A DNA stretch of 64,000 nucleotides from NCBI RefSeq assembly GCF_036320965.1, contig NC_092235.1:9404651-9468650 (forward strand), given 5' to 3'. Of this stretch, positions 43,196-56,480 are shown piece after piece; the stretch's first letter is position 1, and each line of letters opens with the position of its first letter. Made by a program: the position numbers and the translations under genes. Source of the stretch: Panulirus ornatus (taxonomy: Eukaryota > Arthropoda > Malacostraca > Decapoda > Palinuridae). Under the pieces are notes generated by a model. It saw only the letters and a list, made by a program, of their open reading frames with translations. It was not told where the DNA came from and did not search any database.

Positions 43196-44015
43196 ATAAA
43201 CACGAAGACTAGTGCCTCTCCCTGCCTCATATAAACGATAAGACTCATGCTTCTCCCTGTCGCACATAAATACTAAGACTAATGCCCCTTCCTGCCTCAG
43301 ATAAACAGTAAGATTAGTGCCTCTCCCTGCATCAGATAAACACTAAGCCTAGCACTGCTTCAGGGAAACACTAAGATTAATGCTTCGCACTGAATCATAT
43401 AAACACTTAGACCAGTGCCTCTTGCTGCCTCAGTTATACACTAAGACTAATGCCTCTCACTGCCACAGATATATACTAAGACTAATGCCTCTCCCTGCCT
43501 GAGATAAATACTAAGACTAATGCTTCTCCCTGCCTCAGATAAACACAAAGACAAATGCCTCTCCCTTTCTCAGATAAACGCTTATAATAATGCCTTCCCC
43601 TGCCTCAGATAAACACTAAGACTAATGCCTATCCCTGGTTCAGACAAACACTAAGACTAATGCTTCTCACCGCATCAGATAGACATTAACATTAATTCCT
43701 CTCCCTGCATGAGATAGGCACTAAGACTAGTGCGTCTCCCTGCCTCAAATAAACACAAAGACTAATGCCTCTGCCTGCCTCAGATAAACACTAACACCAA
43801 TGCTTCTCCCTTCTTGTGAAAAACACTGAATCTAATACCTTTCCTTGCCTCAGATAAACACTAAATCTAATACTTCTCTTTGCCTCAAATAAATATTAAT
43901 ACTAGTGCATGTCCCTTCCTCAGATAAGCAATGAGACAAATGCCTCTCCCTGCCCTAGATAAACACTAAGAGTAATGGCTCTCCCTGCCTTGGATAAACA
44001 CGAAGACTAATGCAT
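43196..44015. repeat. Mixed satellite with truncated monomer
   Basis: Satellite of mixed B/D type, with a CTGTCGCACATAAA monomer, GCTTCGCACTGAATC near 43,381 and CTGCATGAGATAGGCAC near 43,710. At about 43,348-43,356 the sequence goes from CACTAAGCCT to AGCACTGCTTCAGGG, skipping part of a monomer. Nothing else is seen. Confidence 0.7.
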
Positions 44016-44994
44016 CTCCCTGCCTCAGATAAACACTAAGACTAATGCTTCTCCCAGCCTCAGATAAACACAAAGACTAATGCCATTCCCTGCCTCAGAT
44101 AAACACTAAGACTAATTCTCCTCCCTGCCTCACAGCAACACAAAGACTAATGCCTCTCCCTGCCTCAGATAAACACTAAGACTAATTACTCTACTTCCCT
44201 CAAATAAACACTAAAACTAATGCTTCTATCTGTCTCAGATGAATACTAAGACTAATGCCTCTCCCTGTCTCAGATGAACACTAAGAATAATGCGTCTCCC
44301 TGCCTCAGATAAACACTAAGACTGATACCTCACATACTTCAGAGAAACACTAAGAATAATGTTTCGGATTGCCTCATATGAACACTAAGACCAATGCCTC
44401 TCCCTGCCTAAGATAAATACTAAGAGAAATGCCCTTCACTGCCGCACATATATACTAAGAATAATGCCTCTACCTGCCTGTGGTAAACACTAAGACTAAT
44501 GCCTCTCCCTGCCCCAGAAAAATAATAAGAATAATGCCTCCCCTGGCTCAGATAAACAGTAAGACTAATGCCTATCCCTGATTCAGACAAACACTAAACC
44601 TAATGCTTCTTACTGCCTCGGAGAATTACTAAGACTAATACCTCTCCCTGCATCAGATAGACTCTAAGAGTAATGCCTCTCCCTGCCTCAGTCAAACACT
44701 ATGACTAATATCTCTCCGTGCCTCAAATATACAGTAATACTAATGCTTCTCCCTCATTCATTAAACACTAAGATTAATACCTTTCCCTGCATCAGATAAA
44801 CAAAAAGACTAATTCTTCTCCTTGCCTCAGATAAACATCAGTACTAATGCGTTTCCCTTCGTCATATCAACACTGAGATTAATGTCCCTCCCTGCTTTAG
44901 ATGAACACTAAAAGTAATGGCTCTCCCTGCCTTATATAAACACTAAAACTAATGCCTATCCCTGCCTCAGATAAACACTGAGATTAATGCCTCT
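44016..44994. repeat. 0.98-kb tandem duplication, copy 1
   Basis: Markers are GATACCTCACATACTTCAG near 44,327 and GTTTCGGATTGCC at 44361. The next copy carries them 977 bp later. Copy 1 has one more monomer on its left, near 44,150-44,190 (offset 1,012 to the left of that point, 977 to the right). Confidence 0.85.
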
Positions 44995-45970
44995 CCCTGC
45001 CTCAGATAAACATTAAAACTAATGCCTCTCCCTGCCTCAGATAAACACTAAGACTAACGCTTCTCCCTGCCTCAGATAAACACAAAGACTAATGCCATTC
45101 CCTTCCTCAGATAAACACTAAGACTAATTCCCCTCCCTGCCTCTCATAAACAAAAAGACTAATTACCCTCCTTCCCTCAGATAAACACTAAAACTAATGC
45201 TTCTACCAGCCTCAGATAAATACTAAGACTAATGCCTCTCCCTGTCTCAGATGAACACTAAGAATAATGCGTCTCCCTGCCTCAGATAAACACTAAGACT
45301 AATACCTCACATACTTCAGGGAAACACTAAGAATAATGTTTCGGATTGCCTCATATGGACACTAAGACCAATGCCTCTCCCTGCCTAAGATAAATACTAA
45401 GAGAAATGCCCTTCACTGCCGCACATATATACTAAGAATAATGCCTCTACCTGCCTGAGGTAAACACTAAGACTAATGCCTCTCCCTGCCTCAGAGAAAC
45501 AATGAGAATAATGCCTCCCCTGGTTCAGATAAACAGAAAGACTAATGCCTATCCCTGATTCAGACAAACACTAAGCCTAATGCTTCTTACTGCCTCAGAG
45601 AATTACTAAGACTAATGCCTCTCCTGCATCAGATAGACTTTAAGAGTAATGCCTATCCCTGCCTCAGTCAAATACTAAGATTAATGCCTCTCCGTGCCTC
45701 AGATATAGACTAATACTAAAGCTTCTCCCTAATTCAGTAAAACACTAAAATTAATACTTTTCCCTGCATCAGATAAACACAAAGACAAATTCTCCTTGCC
45801 TCAGATAAACACTAATACTAATGCGTTTCCCTTCGTCATATCATCACTGAGACTTATGTCTCTCTCTGCTTTAGATAAACACTAAGAGTAATGGCTCTCC
45901 TTGCCTTACATAGACGCTAAAACTAATGCCTATCCCTGCCTCAGACAAATACTGAGATTAATGCCTCTCC
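44995..45970. repeat. 0.98-kb tandem duplication, copy 2
   Basis: Carries AATACCTCACATACTTCAGG and GTTTCGGATTGCC at 45338. The order of about 27 monomers matches copy 1, including GCGTTTCCCTTCGTCATATC near 45,823 (44,850 in copy 1). Confidence 0.85.
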
Positions 45971-48050
45971 CTGCCTTAGATAAACACTAAGACTAATGCC
46001 TCTCCCTGTCTCACATAAACACTAAGACTACCGCTTCTCCCTGCCTCAGATAAAAACTAAGACTAATGCCTCTCCCTGCCTCAGATAAACACTAAGACTA
46101 ATATCTCTCCCTGACTCAGATAAACAAAAAGACTAATGCTTATCCCTGCCTCAGATAAACACTAGGACTAATGCTTCTCCCTGCCTCAGGGTAACAACAA
46201 GTCAAAAAACTCTCCCTCCCTCAGAGAAACACTAAGACTAATATTTCTCCCTAACTCAGATAAACACTAAGACTAATGCCTATCCCTGCCTCAGATAACA
46301 CTAAGATATAATCATTTTCACTGCCTTAGATAAAAACTGAAACTAATGCCTTTCCCTTCCTCATAAAAACACTAGGACTAAAGCTTCTCCCTGCCTCAGA
46401 ATAACAATAACACAAATGCCTCTCCCTACCTCAGATAAACAATAAGACTAATGCCTATCCCTGCCTCAGTTAAACACTAAGGCTAATGTTTCTCCCTGCC
46501 TCAGAATAACAATAAGTCAAAAGTCTCTCACCGCCTCAGAGAAATACTAAGACTAATATTTTTCCCTGATTCAGATAAACACTAAGACTAATGCCTATCC
46601 TATCCCTGCCTCAGATTACATTAAGACTAATCCTTTTCACTGCCTTAGATAAAAACTGATATTAATGCCTTTCCCTTCCTCAGATAAACACTAGGACTAA
46701 AGCTTCTCCGTGCCTCAGAATAACAATAAAACAAATGCCTGTCCCTGCCTCAGAGAAACACTAAGACTAATATTTCTCCCTAATTCAGATAAATACTAAG
46801 ACTAATCCTCTTCCTGTCTTAGAAAAAAAAACTAGGACTAATGCCTCTAATTGCCTCAGATAAACACTAAGACTAATGTCTGTCTCTGCCTCAGATAAGC
46901 ACAAAGACTAATGCCTCTGCCTGCCTCAGATAAACACTAAGATTAATGATTCTCCCTGCCTCTAATAAAAACTGAATCTAATGCTTCTCCCTGCCTCAGA
47001 TAAACACTAAGACTAATACTTCTCCCTAATTCAGATGAACATTAAGACTAATGCCTCTTCCTGCCTCACATAACCATTAATATTAATGCCTCTCCCTACC
47101 TCACAGAAATACCAAGTGTATTGCCTCTCCCTGCCTAAGATAAACACTGCCTCATATAAACAATAAGGGTAATGCTTCTCCCTGCCTTAGATAAACAATA
47201 ACACTAATGCTTCTCCCTGCCGCACATAACTACTAAGATTAATGCCTCTCCCTCCCTCAGATAAACACTAAGACTAATGGCTCTCCCTGCTTAAGATAAG
47301 CACCAAGATAAGCACCTCGCATTCCTTCAGGGAAACACTAAGAATAATGCTTCGCATTGCCTCATATACACACTAAGACCAATGCCTGTCCCTGCCTCAG
47401 GTAAACACTAAGACTAATGCCTCTCCCTGCCTCAGATAAACACTAAGAATAATGCCTCTCCCTGCCTAAGATAATAAGTAAGAATAATGTCTATCCCTGA
47501 CCCAGCGAAACACTAAGACTAATGCTTCTTACTGCCTCAGAAGCACACTAAGGCTAATGCCTCTCCCTACATCAGATAAACACTAAGACCAGTGCCTCTC
47601 CCGGCCTCAGATAAACACTAAGACTAATGGCACTCCCTGCCTCAGATAAACAATAAGAATAATGCCTTTCCCTGCCTAAGATAAAAAGTAAGAATAATGT
47701 CTATTCCTGACCCAGAGAAACACTAAGACTAATTCTTCTTACTGCCTTAGAAGCACCCTAAGGCTAATGCATCTCCCTACAGCCGATAAACACTAAGACC
47801 AGTGCCTCTTCCGGCCTCAGATAAACACTAAGACTAATGCCACTCCCTGCCTTAGATAAACAATGAGACTGATACTTCTCTTTGCCTCAGATAAACGCTA
47901 ATACTAATGCATCTCCCTTCCTCAGATAAACACTGAGACTAATGCCTCTGAATGCCTTAGATAACCACTAAGAGTAATGGCTCTCTCTGCCTTAGATAAA
48001 CACTTAGACTAATGCCTCTCGCTGCCTCATATAAACACTAAGATTAATGC
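45971..48050. repeat. Domain D satellite with ~0.32-kb internal repeat
   Basis: The block TTTTCACTGCCTTAG at 46315 returns at 46634 (offset 319), together with AATAACAATAA monomers before and after it. The second copy has a TATCC doubling near 46,586 (TATCCTATCCCTG) that explains a 5 bp departure from nine monomers. A 17 bp short monomer lies near 47,149 (AAACACTGCCTCATATAAAC). A second local duplication relates about 47,450-47,640 to 47,640-47,850 (TATTCCTGACCCAGAG and relatives). Confidence 0.75.
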
Positions 48051-49693
48051 CTATCCCTGGTTCAGATAACACTAAGGCTAATCCTATTCCCTGCCTCAGA
48101 TAAACACGGAGACTATTGCCTTTCCCTGCCTGAGATAAACACTGGGACTAATGTTTCTCCCTGCCTCAGAAAAACAATACATTTAATGCATCTCCCTGCC
48201 TCAGATAAACACTAAGACTAATACTTTTCCCTAATTCAGATAAACACTAAGTCTAATGCCTATCCCTGCCTTAGATAACACTAAGGCTAATTCTAGTCCC
48301 TGCCTCAGATAAACACGAAGACTATTGCCTTTCCCTGCCTGAGATAAACACTAGGACTAATGTTTCTCCCTGCCTCAGAAAAACAATACGTTTAATGCAT
48401 CTCCCTGCCTAAGATAAACACTAAGACTAATACTTTTCCCTAACTCAGATAAACAATAAGACTAATGCCTCTTCTTCCCTCAGATAAACACTAAGATTAA
48501 TGCCTCTCTCTGCTTCTGATAAACACTAAGACTATGGCCTCTCCCTGCCTCAGATAAACACTAAGACTAATGTCCTTCCCTGACTCAAAAACACTGAGAC
48601 TAATGCTTCTCCCTGCCTCAGATAAACGCTAAGACTAATGCCTCTCCCTGCCTTAGATGAACACAAAGAGTAATGTTTCTCCCTACCTCAAATAAACACT
48701 AAGACTAATGCTTCTCATTACCTTAGATAAACACTAAGACTAATCCCTCTCCCTAGCTCAGATAAAGACTGAGACTAATGCCTCTCCCGGCCTCACATAA
48801 ACGCTAAGACTAATGCCACTCCCTGCTTCTGATAAACACTAAGACTAAAGCCTCTCCCTGCCTCAGATATACAATAAGACAAATACTTCTTGCCTGAGAT
48901 AAACACTAATACTAATGCCTCTCCCATCCTCAGATAACCACTGAGACTAATGCCTCTAAATGCCTTCGATAACCACAAAGAGTAATGGCTCTCCCTGCCT
49001 TAGATGAATATCATTGCCTCTCCCTGCCTTAGATAAACATTATTGCCTCTCCCTGCCTCAGATAAACACTGAGACCAATGCCTCTCCCTACCTCAGATAA
49101 ACACTAAGACTAATGCCTCTTCCTGCCTCAGATACGCACTAAGACTAATGCTTCTCCTTGCCTCAGATAAAAACTAAGACTAATGCCTCTCTCTGCCGCA
49201 GATAAACACTAAGACTAATGGTTCTCTATCAGATAAACACAAACACTAATGCCTCTCCCTGCCTCAGATAAACACTAAGACTAATTCCCTTACTGCCTCA
49301 GATAAACACAAAGACTGATGAATCTCCCTGCCTTATATATACACTAAGATTAATGATTCTCCCTGACTAAAATAAACACTAAGACTAATGCTTCTCCCTG
49401 CCTTAGATAAACGCTAAAACTAATCCCTCTCCCTTCTTCAGATAAACACTAAGACTAATGACTCTCCCTGCCTCAAATAAACAATAAGACTAATGCTTTT
49501 CCCTGCCTCACATAAACACCAAGATTAATGCCTCTCCCTGCCTTAGATAAACACTAAGACTAATGCCTCTTCCTGGCTCACATAAACACTACGACTAATG
49601 TTTCTCCCTGCCTCAAATAAACACAAAGACTAATGCTTCTCCCTACCTTGAATAAACACTAAAACTAATCTCTCTCCTTGTCTCAGATAAAGA
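48051..49693. repeat. 1.59-kb tandem duplication, copy 1
   Basis: Corresponding positions in copy 2 are 1,587-1,589 bp to the right (TAATTCAG 48232 to 49819; AAATGCC 48958 to 50547). Its left end holds a 209 bp six-monomer tandem (TTTCCCTGCCTGAG at 48121 and 48330). Near 49,010-49,060 there are 29 bp monomers with AAACATTATTGCCTC. The open frame at 48793-48978 on the - strand is satellite and not a gene; its near-identical twin in copy 2 exists only because the DNA is duplicated. Confidence 0.87.
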
Positions 49694-51360
49694 CTGAGAC
49701 TAATGCCTTTCCCTGCCTGAGATAAATACTGGGACTAATATTTCTCCCTGCCTCAGAAAAACAATACCTTTAATGCATCTCCCTGCCTCAAATAAACACT
49801 AAGACTAATACTTTTCCCTAATTCAGATAAACACTAAGTCTAATGCCTATCCCTGCCTTAGATAACACTAAGGTTAATCCTAGTCCCTGCCTCAGATAAA
49901 CACGGAGACTATTGCCTTTCCCTGCCTGAGATAAACACTAGGACTAATGTTTCTCCCTGCCTCAGAAAAACAATACGTTTAATGCATCTCCCTGCCTAAG
50001 ATAAACACTAAGACTAATACTTTTTCGATAATTCAGATAAACAATAAGACTAATGCCTCTTCCTCCCTCAGATAAACACTAAGATTAATGCCTCTCTCTG
50101 CTTCTGATAAACACTAAGACTATAGCCTATCCCTGCCTCAGATAAACACTAAGACTAATGTTCTTCCCTGCCTCAAAAAACACTGAGACTAATGCTTCTC
50201 CCTGCCTCAGATAAACACTAAGTCTAATGCCTCTCCCTGCCTTAGATGAACACTAAGACTAATGTTTCTCCCTGCCTCAAATAAACACTAAGACTAATGC
50301 TTCTCATTACCTTAGATAAACACTAAGACTAATCCCTCTCCCTAGCTCAGATAAAGACTGAGACTAATGCCTCTCCTGGCCTCACATAAACGCTAAGACT
50401 AATGCCACTCCCTGCTTCAGATAAGCACTATGACTGAAGCCTCTCCCTGCCTCAGATATACAATAAGACAAATACTTCTTGCCTGAGATAAACACTAATA
50501 CTAATGCCTCTCCCATCATCAGATAACCACTGAGACTAATGCCTCTAAATGCCTTAGATAACCACAAAGAGTAATGAATCTCCCTGCCTTAGATAAACAT
50601 TATTGCCTCTCCCTGTCTTAGTTAAACATTATTGCCTCTCCCTGCCTCAGATAAACACTGAGACCAATGCCTCTCCCTATCTCAGATAAACACTAAGACT
50701 AATGCCTCTTCCTGCCTCAGATACGCACTAAGACTAATGCTTCTCCTTGCCTCAGATAAAAACTAAGACTAATGCCTCTCTGCCGCAGATAAACACTAAG
50801 ACTAATGGTTCTCCAACAGATAAACACAAACACTAATGCCTCTCCCTGCCTCAGATAAACACTAAGACTAATTCCCTTACTGCCTCAGATAAACACAAAG
50901 ACTAATGCCTCTCCCTGCCTTATATATACACTAAGATTAATGATTCTCCCTGACTAAAATAAACGCTAAGACTAATGCTTCTCCCTACCTTAGATAAACA
51001 CTAAAACAAATCCCTCTCCCTGCCTCGGATAAAGACTGAAACTAGTGCCTCTCCCCGCCTCAGATAAACACTAAGACTAATTCCTATCACTTCTTCAGAT
51101 AAACACTAAGACTAATGACTCTCCCTGCCTCAAATAAACAATAAGACTAATGCTTTTCCCTGCCTCACATAAACACCAAGATTAATGCCTCTCCCTGCCT
51201 TAGATAAACACTAAGACTAATGCCTCTTCCTGGCTCACATAAACACTACGACTAATGTTTCTCCCTGCCTCAAATAAACACTAAGTCTAATGCTTCTCCC
51301 TACCTTAGATAAACACTAAAACTAATCCCTCTCCCTGTCTCAGATAAAAACTGAGACTAA
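49694..51360. repeat. 1.59-kb tandem duplication, copy 2
   Basis: Repeats copy 1 closely, including the 209 bp tandem (TTTCCCTGCCTGAG at 49708 and 49917) and the 29 bp monomers near 50,590-50,645. Around 51,020-51,090 it has two monomers (about 70 bp, with CCTCGGATAAAGACTGAAAC) absent from copy 1 near 49,420. The - strand open frame at 50382-50567 is satellite only. Confidence 0.87.
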
Positions 51361-51900
51361 TGCCTCTCCCTGCCTCAGATAAACGCTAAGACTAATACTT
51401 CTCCTTTCCTGAGATAAACACTAATACTAATGCCTCTCCCTTAGATAACAGCTAAGAATAATGGCTCTTTCTGCCTTAGATAAACACTAAAACTAATGCT
51501 TCTCCCTGCTTCAGATAAGCACTAAGACTTATGCCTCTCCCTGCCTCAGATAAACACTAAGACTTATGCCTTTCCCTTCCTAAGATAAACACAGACTAAT
51601 GCCACTCCCTACTTCACATTTACAATAAGACTAATGCTTCTCCCTGCCTAAGATAAACATTAACATTAATGCCTGCCCCTAACTCAGAGAAACACTAAGA
51701 CTAATGCCTCTCCCTACCTCAGGTAAACAGTAAGACTAATGTCTCGCGCTCCCTCAGATAAACAAAATATCTAATGCCTCTCCCTGCCTCAGATAAACAC
51801 TAAGACTAATACCTCGCATTGCTTCAGGGAAACACTAAGAATAATGCTTCGTACTGCCTCATACAAACTCTAAGATAAATGCCTCTCCTTGCCTCAGATA
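51361..51900. repeat. End of domain D
   Basis: Ordinary satellite leading to the last full CATTG-type marker pair: CCTCGCATTGCTTCAGGG near 51,812 followed by GCTTCGTACTGCCTCATAC near 51,848. Beyond this the partner monomer is different (domain E). No gene is seen. Confidence 0.7.
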
Positions 51901-54900
51901 AACAATATGACTAATGCCTATCACTGTCACAGATATATACTAAGACTAATGCCTCTCCCTGCCTGAGATAAACATTAAGACTAATGCTTCTCCCTGTTTC
52001 AGGTAAACACTGAGACTAATGCCTCTCCATGCCTCAGATAAACATTAAGAATAATGCCTCTCTCTGCCTCAGATAAGCACTAAGACTAATGCCTATCCCT
52101 GACTCAGACAAACACTAAGACTAATGCTTTTCACTGCCTCAAAAAAACATTGACTAATGTCTCTCCCTGCATCACAGATAAACACTAAGATCAATGCCTA
52201 TCCCTGCCTGTGATAAACACTAAGACTAATGCTTCTCCCTGTCTTAGATAAACACAAGACTAATCTCTCTCCCTGCCGAAGACAAACACTAAACTAATGT
52301 CTCTCCCTGGCTCAAATGAGCACTAAGACTAATGCCTCTCACTGTCTCAGATATACACTAAGACTGATAACTCCCCCTGCTTCAGATAAACACCAAGACT
52401 AATGTATCTTCCTTCCTGCCTCAGATAAACACTAAGGCTAATGCCTTTCCCTGTCTCAGATAAAAACTAAGGCTAATGCCTCCCCCAACCTCGGATAAAC
52501 ACTAAGACTAATGGATCTCCCTGCCTCCGATAAACACTGTCTAATGCCTCTCCCTGCCGCAGATAAACAATAAAACTAATGCATCACCCTGCTTCAGAGA
52601 AACACTAAGACAAATGCTTCTCCCTGGCTCAGATAAACACTAAAACTAATGCCTCTCCCTACCTATGATAAACATTAAGACTGAAGACTCTCCCTGCCTC
52701 AGACAAAACTAAGACTGATGACTCTCCCTGCCTCAGATGAAAACTAAGACTAATGCTTCTTCCTGCCTCGGATGAACACAAAGAATAATGCCTTTCCCTG
52801 CCTCAGATAAACACTAAGACTAATGCCTCTCCCTGCCTCATATAAATATCAAGACTAATGCGTCTCTGCCTCAGATGAACACTAAGACTAATGTCTCGTA
52901 CTGCCTCACATAAACGCTAAAACTAATACCTCTCACTGCCTCAGATAAATACTAAGACTAAAGCCTCTCTCTGCATAAGAAAAATACTAACACTAATGCC
53001 TCTCCCTGCTTCAGATAAACAATAAATCTAATGGCTCTCACTGCCTCAGATAAACACTAAGACTGGTGCCTCTCCCTACCTCCCATAAACACTAAAGCTA
53101 ATGCCTCTCCATGCCTCTGATAAGCACTAAGACTAATGCTTCTCCCTGTCTTAGATAAACACTAAGATTAATGCCTCTCCCCCCTCAGATAAACACTAAG
53201 ACTAATGTCTCTCCCTGCCTCAGATAAACACTAAGACAAATGCCTCTCCCTGCCTCATATAAACACCAAGACTAATGCGTCTCTCTGCCTGCGATAAACA
53301 CTAAAATCAATTGTTCTTCCTGACTTATGTAAACGCTAGGACAAATGGTTCTCCAAGCCTCAGATAAACACTAAGACTAATGCTTCTCCCTGATTTAGAT
53401 AGACACTAATACTAATATTTCTCCCTTCTTCAGGTAAAAACTAAGACTAATGGCTCTCCCTGCCTGATATAAACACTAAGACTGATGCCACTCCCTGGCT
53501 ACCTTAAACACTAAAGTTGATGCCACTCCCTGCCTCAAATAAACACTAAGACTAATGATTCTCCCTGCCTCATACAAACACCAAGACTAAAGTGTCTCTC
53601 TGCCTAAGATAAGTACTAAAACTAATTGTTCTTCCTGACTCATATAAACACTAAAACTAATGGCTCTCCCAGCCTTAGATGAACATTAAGACTAATGATT
53701 CTCTCTGCCTCCGATAAACACTAAGACTAAAATTTCTCCCTGCTTTACATAAACACTAAGACTGACGCCTGTCCCTGCCACGGATAAACACTAAGTCTAT
53801 TGCCTCTCCCGGTCTCAGATAAATAGTAAGGCAAATGTCTAGCACTCCCTCAGATAAATACTATGACTAATGCCTCTCCTTGCCTCATATAAGCACTAAA
53901 ACTAATGCCTCGCACTGCTTCAGAGAAACATTAACAATAATTTTCTCCCTGTTTCAGATATACACTAAGACTAAGGACTCTTCCTGCTCAAGATATACAC
54001 TAATATTAATGCCCGTCCCTGCCTGAGGTAAATACTAAGACTAATGCCTCTCCCTGCCTCAGATAAACACAAAGACTAATGCCCATCTCTGCCTCTGATG
54101 AATGCTAAGACTAATGCTTTTCCCTGCCTCAGATATACACTAAGACTAATCTCTCCCTGCCTTAGATAAACACTAAGCTAATGTCTCTCCCTGGCTCACA
54201 TGAGCACTAAGACTAATGCCTTTCCCTGCCTCACATACACACTAAGACTAATGCCTCAGATAAACACTAAGACTAAGGCTTCTTCCTTCCTCAGATAAAC
54301 ACTAAGACTGATAGCTCTCCCTGTCTCCGATAAACACTAAGGCTGATGCCTCTCCCTGCCTCAGATAAACACTACGACTAATGCCTCTCCCTGCCTCCGA
54401 TAAACACCAAGACTAATATCTCACAATGACTCAGATAAAAACTAAGACTAATGCCTCTCCCTTCCCCAGATAAACACTAAAACTAATGAATCACACTGCT
54501 TCAGGGAAAACTAAGACTAATGCTTCTCCCTAATTCAGAGAAACACTAAAACTAATGCCTCTTCCTGCCTAAGATAAACGTTAAGACTAATGCCTCTCCC
54601 TGCCTCAGATACCACTAAGACTAATGACTCTCCCTATCTCAGATAAACACTAAGACTAATGCCTATCCCTGACTCAGACATACACTAAGACTAATGCTTC
54701 TTACTGCCTCAGAAAAACATTAAGACTAATGCCTCTCCCCATATCACAGATAAACACTAAGATTAATACCTATCCCTGCCTCTGATAAAAACCAAGACCT
54801 TTCCCTAGCTCAGATGAGCACTAGGAGTAATCCGTTTCCCTGCATCTGATAAACACAAAGACTAATGCCTATCCCTGCCTCAGATAAACACTAAGACTGA

Positions 54901-56200
54901 TGATTCTTTCTGCCTCAGATAAACACTAAAACTAATGCCTCTCCCTGCCTCAGATAAACACTAAGACTGATCTCTCTCCCTGCCTTAGATAAACACTAAA
55001 CTAATGTCTCTCCCTGGCTCAGATGAGCACTAAGACTAATGCCACTCACTGCTTCAGATATACACTAAGACTAATGCCTGTCCCTGCCTCATATAGACAC
55101 TAAGACTAACGCTCCTTACTTCCTCAGATAAACACTAAGAGTAATACCTCTCCCTGTCTGAGATAAACACTAAGGCTAATGCCTCTCCTAGCCTCAGATA
55201 AACTAAAACTAATGCATCTTTTTGCCTCAGATAAGCACTACGACTAGTGCCTCTCTCTGCCGCATATAAACACTAAGACTAATACCTTTTCCAGCATTAG
55301 ATAAACAATAAGACTAATGCTTCTTCCTTCCTCAGATAGTTACTAAGACTATTGCCTCTCCCTGCCTAAGATAAACACAAAAAGACTAACGCATCTCCCT
55401 GCTTCAGATAAACTGTAAGACAAATGTCTTTTACTGCCCCAGATAAGCACTAAGAATAACGACTTTCCTTGCCTCAGATAATCACTAAGACTAATGCTTC
55501 GCTCTACTTCAAGAAAACACTAAGACTAAAGCTACTCCCTGGTTAAGATAAACACTAAGACTAATACCTCTCTCTGCTTCAGATAGCCTCTAAGACTAAT
55601 GCTTCTACCTGCCTCAGATAAACAGTAAAACCAATGTCTTGTACTGCCTCAGATAAGCACTAAGAACAATGATTCTCCTAGCCTCAGATAAACACTAAGA
55701 GTAATGCCCCGCACTACTTCAGGGAAACACTAAGACTAATTCCTCACCCTGCCTCAGATAAAAACCAAGACGAATGCCTTTCGCTACCTCAGATGAACAC
55801 TAAGTCTAATGCCTATCCCTGCCTCTGATAAACACCAAGACTAACGCCTCTCACTGCCTCAGATAAAGACTAAGACTAAAGCCTCACCCTGCCCAAGATA
55901 AATACTAAGACTAATGCCTTTCCCTGCCTTAGATAAACGCTAAGACAAATGCTTCTCCCTGCCTCAGATAAGCACTAAAACTAATGGCTCTCGCTTCCTG
56001 AGATGAAGGGTTAGACTAATGCTTCTCCCTGCCTCAAATAAACACTAAAGCTATTGCCTCTCTCTGCATCTAATAAACACTAAGACTAATGCTTCTCCCT
56101 GCCTCAGATAAACACTAAGACTAATGCCTCTCTCTGCCTCAGATAAACACTAAAACTGATTCTCTCCTTGCCTCAGATAAGCACTAAGACTAATGCTTCT
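51901..56200. repeat. Domain E satellite, left part
   Basis: Marked by GGCTCAAATGAG or GGCTCAGATGAGC monomers at 52309, 54193 and 55016, and by ATCACAGATAAACAC at 52171 and 54743 (offset 2,572). CTGCTTCAGGG monomers near 54,497 and 55,712 are now followed by CTTCTCCCT-type monomers rather than CTTCGCATTG. A 10 bp-deleted monomer is at 54253. Nothing other than satellite is seen. Confidence 0.75.
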
Positions 56201-56480
56201 TCCTGTCTCAGATAAACACTGAGACTAATGCCTCAGATAAACTTTAAAAGTAATGCCTCTCCCTGGCTCAGATGAGCGTTAAGACCAATACATCTCCATG
56301 CCTCAGATGAAGACTAAGACGAATACCTCTCCCTGCTTCATATAAACACTAAGACGAATGCCTCTCCCTGCCTCAGATAAACACCAAGACTAATGCGTCT
56401 CTCTGCCTCAGATAAACACTGAGACTAATTGTTCTCCCTGACTCACATAGACACTAAGACTCCCATCCTCAGATAAACAC
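56201..56480. repeat. Segment repeated at 61,140-61,460
   Basis: A monomer with the 10 bp deletion (GCCTCAGATAAAC at 56230), then GGCTCAGATGAGC at 56265, then a TAATTGTTCTCCCTGA monomer near 56,418. The same three occur at 61150, 61185 and about 61,418, with offsets of 4,920 to about 5,000 bp. At 56,459-56,465 a truncated monomer reads AAGACTCCCATCCTCAG. Confidence 0.78.

Noticed and set aside
48793..50567. Two similar 61-residue open frames on the - strand (48793-48978 and 50382-50567)
   Set aside because: Their similarity comes from the 1.59 kb DNA duplication. The peptides are ordinary satellite translation; similarity alone is not evidence of selection on protein.
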